Source: Cyanobacteria bacterium FACHB-471
GTDB lineage: Bacteria; Cyanobacteriota; Cyanobacteriia; Elainellales; Elainellaceae
Length of the DNA stretch: 64,000 nucleotides
Assembly: GCA_014695345.1 (NCBI GenBank)
Contig: JACJOC010000017.1
Location: 62,001-126,000, forward strand
Direction of reading: 5' to 3'
In this document: piece by piece, positions 61,783 through 64,000 of the stretch
How positions within the stretch are numbered: position 1 is the stretch's first letter
Layout: the number at the start of each line of letters is the position of its first letter
Program-made: the position numbers and the translations under genes
The notes under the pieces: generated by a model
Database searches by the model: none
What the model saw: the letters and a program-made list of their open reading frames with translations, nothing else
What the model was told of the DNA's origin: nothing

Positions 61783-64000
61783 TAAAACTGCCTCCCTAGT
61801 CCTGTTACATCCAGGTCAGCTCGAACCCGGAATCCGAACACAGTCTCTGAGAATTCATTTCGCTGTTGAATCGTTGCCCCCGCTCGCAGGTTGGGCGAAA
61901 GTCGGAAGTCGTAAAATAATTCCAGGACATCAGGCGACTCGTCGTCGCGATCGCGACGCAGTTCATCGTTTGACAAACCCCGACCGTAGGCTAGTCCGAG
62001 CCGATCGTCTGGCATGAACAAGTCCAGCAGATTTATCCCAAAGCTGTAAGTGTTGGCGCTTTCGTCTACATCCTGGTTGGTGTAGTGTCCATAGCGGGCA
62101 AACAGCCCCAGGTTGATACCGGGAATGAAATATTCGGCGTTGAGTCCAAAGGCTTCTTCGCGATCGCCCTCCTGCACGCCAAATGCGTCACCGCGATCGA
62201 TGCCAAAAATCTCTTCAAAGCCGTCGCCGCTGCCCGGATCTTCTGCCGAAATGTAGGTGCCGCGCAAAATCAGATTGCCAGCCCGAAAACCCACTTCTCC
62301 AGCAAACGCATCCAGGGCAAATTCGCTCAGGTCACGATTGGAGGAAAAAACAGTAGCTCTCACGTCCACGTTATCGGTTGGGTTCCAGGTTGCCATTGCT
62401 CCAATCCGCGAAGACAACCCTGCCGCACTCAATGCCGGATTCGTTTGAAAGACTGGATTGAAGAAGTGAGTCACCACATCTTTGGCAAAACTGTTGCGGT
62501 CAAAGTAGGAGGTTAAATCCATTAACCCTGCTGTAAACCGCAGCCCCGACGTTCCAGGTGGCAAAAACGTAGCGTATAGCTCGTTCAGTTCCAGCCCAAA
62601 TCCGTCTGCGTTGCCAAATGCTTCACCGCCCGCCAGGTCTACCGTTGCGCCAAACAGCAAATTAGGACTGGAGGGATATAGCACCGTCGCTCGCGCCCGC
62701 GCCGAAGACTCATCGCCTTGCAGCACATATGCCCCCTGAAGCTGAATGTAGGGCGCACCCAGGACTAGCGCACTTCCAGACGTAGCGGCTTCATCCTCCG
62801 ACTCAGCCTGTCCAATAAGAATCGGATCAGGGGTTGATTCCTCAGCCACTTCAGATGAGGTTTGAACCAACTGCAACTCTGGTAGCGAAGCCAAATCAAC
62901 CTCGCTCAACTCATAGCAGTCCGCAGTGTCGCAATCCCACATCAGCGGTTGCCAGCCTGGTTCAGCTTCTGCCCCCGTCCAGGCGATCGTTTCCACTCCT
63001 GAATTCAGCGCAATCACAATCGGATCACGCACAGTTACACCAGGGGCGATCGCCTCAGATCCTAATAATTCCTCAGGTGTAAACTGATACTCTTCAACTT
63101 GAGCCAGCTCCGGCTCATCCAGAGCTATATTCGTATTCGGCTCACTCTCAGAGTTAAAAAATTCTGCCTCTAGCGAAGCCAAAATTCTCGTCAGCTCACC
63201 CGTTTCATTAGAAGATGAAGAAACTGAAACTGTTTCACTATCTGATGTAAAGAATTCCGTCTGTAACGCGGTCAAAACTTGTGACCAATCATTCGCCGTG
63301 CTATCTATTACGGAGGGGATACGCAAAGAAGTTGCTGCCGTCTCAGATATCTCCTCGGCACTGGCTTCTCCAAACTCTATAGCTTCAGCAGGGTCTGGTT
63401 CCGTGTGTTCTGGTTCAGAATAATCTGATTCAGTTTCAGTTCTTTCAACGTTGCTCGTCTTCGCACCCGTCTCCGCATCATCCGTCTCCGCATCAATGAA
63501 CTCAATGCTGAAGTGACGAATAGTTTCAGTGTGCAGCCTGCTCAGTTCAAGGGAAGTCGGGGATGCATCTACCGCTCCTGACTCCGCTTCTAACTGTGAC
63601 TGAGCCAACGAAAGGCTTTGAGAACTTTCCCCCGCTTCATCTTCTGCCCCGATGATTTGCTGCCCTTCGTCCAAAGGATCTACCAGGGGTGTCGATGATA
63701 CTGACTCAGCATGTAATGCTTCAGCCGACAGTACTTCAGCAGAGGATGCTTCAACCGATTCCGTTACGGCTTCGATTACCTGCAAGCTGCTTTGGGGCTC
63801 TTCGGACGGTTGGGTAGACGTAGCAGCAGTCACGCGAATAGAGGCTTCCTGCCAAGCGATCGCCTCTGAGTCGATTTCGGCAACAGGTTCCAGTTCACGA
63901 GAAGGAACTGCGGAGCGATCGCCAACCGATATATCAGCTTGCGCTGCGGCAGCCAGACTCGATTCCAGCAGCAACACGAAACTGCTGGCTAGAACAGCAC
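61782..64000 (-). CDS. outer-membrane beta-barrel (OprB-like) protein with long acidic N-terminal region, 5' end outside window
   Basis: First visible gene of the cellulose operon. The frame stays open to the right edge: codons ahead of 63977 read AVLASSF and join VLLLESSLAAAAQADIS, a signal peptide, so the start lies beyond the window. About 400 residues of Glu/Ser/Ala-rich low complexity (TETESDYSEPEHTEPDP) follow. Then comes a beta-barrel of about 330 residues (ALVLGAPYIQLQGAYVLQGD, GFGLELNELYATFLPP, SRIGAMATWNP, ELFYDFRLSPNLRAGATIQQ) ending in aromatic ...GLGRQF, as outer-membrane barrels do. It resembles carbohydrate porins of the OprB type, not the BcsC barrel. Inferred role: glucan exit pore. 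Confidence 0.8.
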   Translation of the reverse strand, partial: AVLASSFVLLLESSLAAAAQADISVGDRSAVPSRELEPVAEIDSEAIAWQEASIRVTAATSTQPSEEPQSSLQVIEAVTESVEASSAEVLSAEALHAESVSSTPLVDPLDEGQQIIGAEDEAGESSQSLSLAQSQLEAESGAVDASPTSLELSRLHTETIRHFSIEFIDAETDDAETGAKTSNVERTETESDYSEPEHTEPDPAEAIEFGEASAEEISETAATSLRIPSVIDSTANDWSQVLTALQTEFFTSDSETVSVSSSSNETGELTRILASLEAEFFNSESEPNTNIALDEPELAQVEEYQFTPEELLGSEAIAPGVTVRDPIVIALNSGVETIAWTGAEAEPGWQPLMWDCDTADCYELSEVDLASLPELQLVQTSSEVAEESTPDPILIGQAESEDEAATSGSALVLGAPYIQLQGAYVLQGDESSARARATVLYPSSPNLLFGATVDLAGGEAFGNADGFGLELNELYATFLPPGTSGLRFTAGLMDLTSYFDRNSFAKDVVTHFFNPVFQTNPALSAAGLSSRIGAMATWNPTDNVDVRATVFSSNRDLSEFALDAFAGEVGFRAGNLILRGTYISAEDPGSGDGFEEIFGIDRGDAFGVQEGDREEAFGLNAEYFIPGINLGLFARYGHYTNQDVDESANTYSFGINLLDLFMPDDRLGLAYGRGLSNDELRRDRDDESPDVLELFYDFRLSPNLRAGATIQQRNEFSETVFGFRVRADLDVTGLGRQF

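Overview
The window comes from a cyanobacterial chromosome. The octamer GCGATCGC (HIP1) recurs throughout, psaK (photosystem I) is present, and several families are typical of or largely restricted to cyanobacteria (DUF760, DUF7219-like, the small membrane protein upstream of argH, a UreD of cyanobacterial type). I cannot name the genus. There is no rRNA, no tRNA that I can see, no CRISPR array and no intact transposase. Most genes sit alone or in short operons, often ended by long, nearly perfect bidirectional stem-loops.

Region by region. (1) 0.9-5.9 kb: a tight five-gene + strand operon of nucleotide-sugar enzymes (RfbF cytidylyltransferase, LhgO-type FAD oxidase, sugar-nucleotide SDR, RfbC-type 3,5-epimerase, NAD-binding/SAF-domain oxidoreductase). 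It probably makes an unusual CDP-linked sugar for a surface polysaccharide. (2) 5.9-9.8 kb: a frameshifted cyanobacterial gene and a second, decayed copy of its 3' end, an orphan ureD, an orphan osmoprotectant-binding lipoprotein and a DUF411 protein. (3) 9.8-17.8 kb: a large beta-helix/DUF4114 protein, a membrane-anchored peptidoglycan-binding protein, an alkyltransferase-like DNA-repair protein, a coiled-coil/basic protein and MsrA. (4) 18-29.7 kb: a YdeP-type molybdopterin oxidoreductase overlapping an antiporter-USP fusion, a regulatory island with two adjacent AraC regulators, two VOC proteins and an EthD protein, then a methyltransferase, a YbjN protein and a lipoate-ligase-like protein. 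(5) 29.7-47.8 kb: housekeeping genes (M50 protease, psaK, trpF, obg, argH, purB) mixed with a GHL10 hydrolase, a SpoIIE-type phosphatase, TPR, zinc-ribbon and DUF760 proteins and an exported-looking Ig-repeat protein. (6) 48-52.7 kb: HtrA-type protease, LysM/M23 peptidase, CblD (MMADHC)-like protein, MsrB and a fasciclin protein.

(7) 53-64 kb is the most interesting part: a minus-strand cellulose-synthesis operon running in from the right edge. In transcription order it holds an outer-membrane beta-barrel protein (5' end outside the window), a TPR-only BcsC-like protein, a GH8 lipoprotein (BcsZ-like), BcsB and BcsA. The joints are 1-nt or 4-nt overlaps or direct abutment, except for a 90-bp gap before the GH8 gene. 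The single BcsC of proteobacteria (TPR plus barrel) is here two genes, and the barrel looks like an OprB-type porin rather than a BcsC barrel.

Starts were placed by eye from Shine-Dalgarno sequences and remembered family N-termini. Family names rest on motif recognition, not on database searches.
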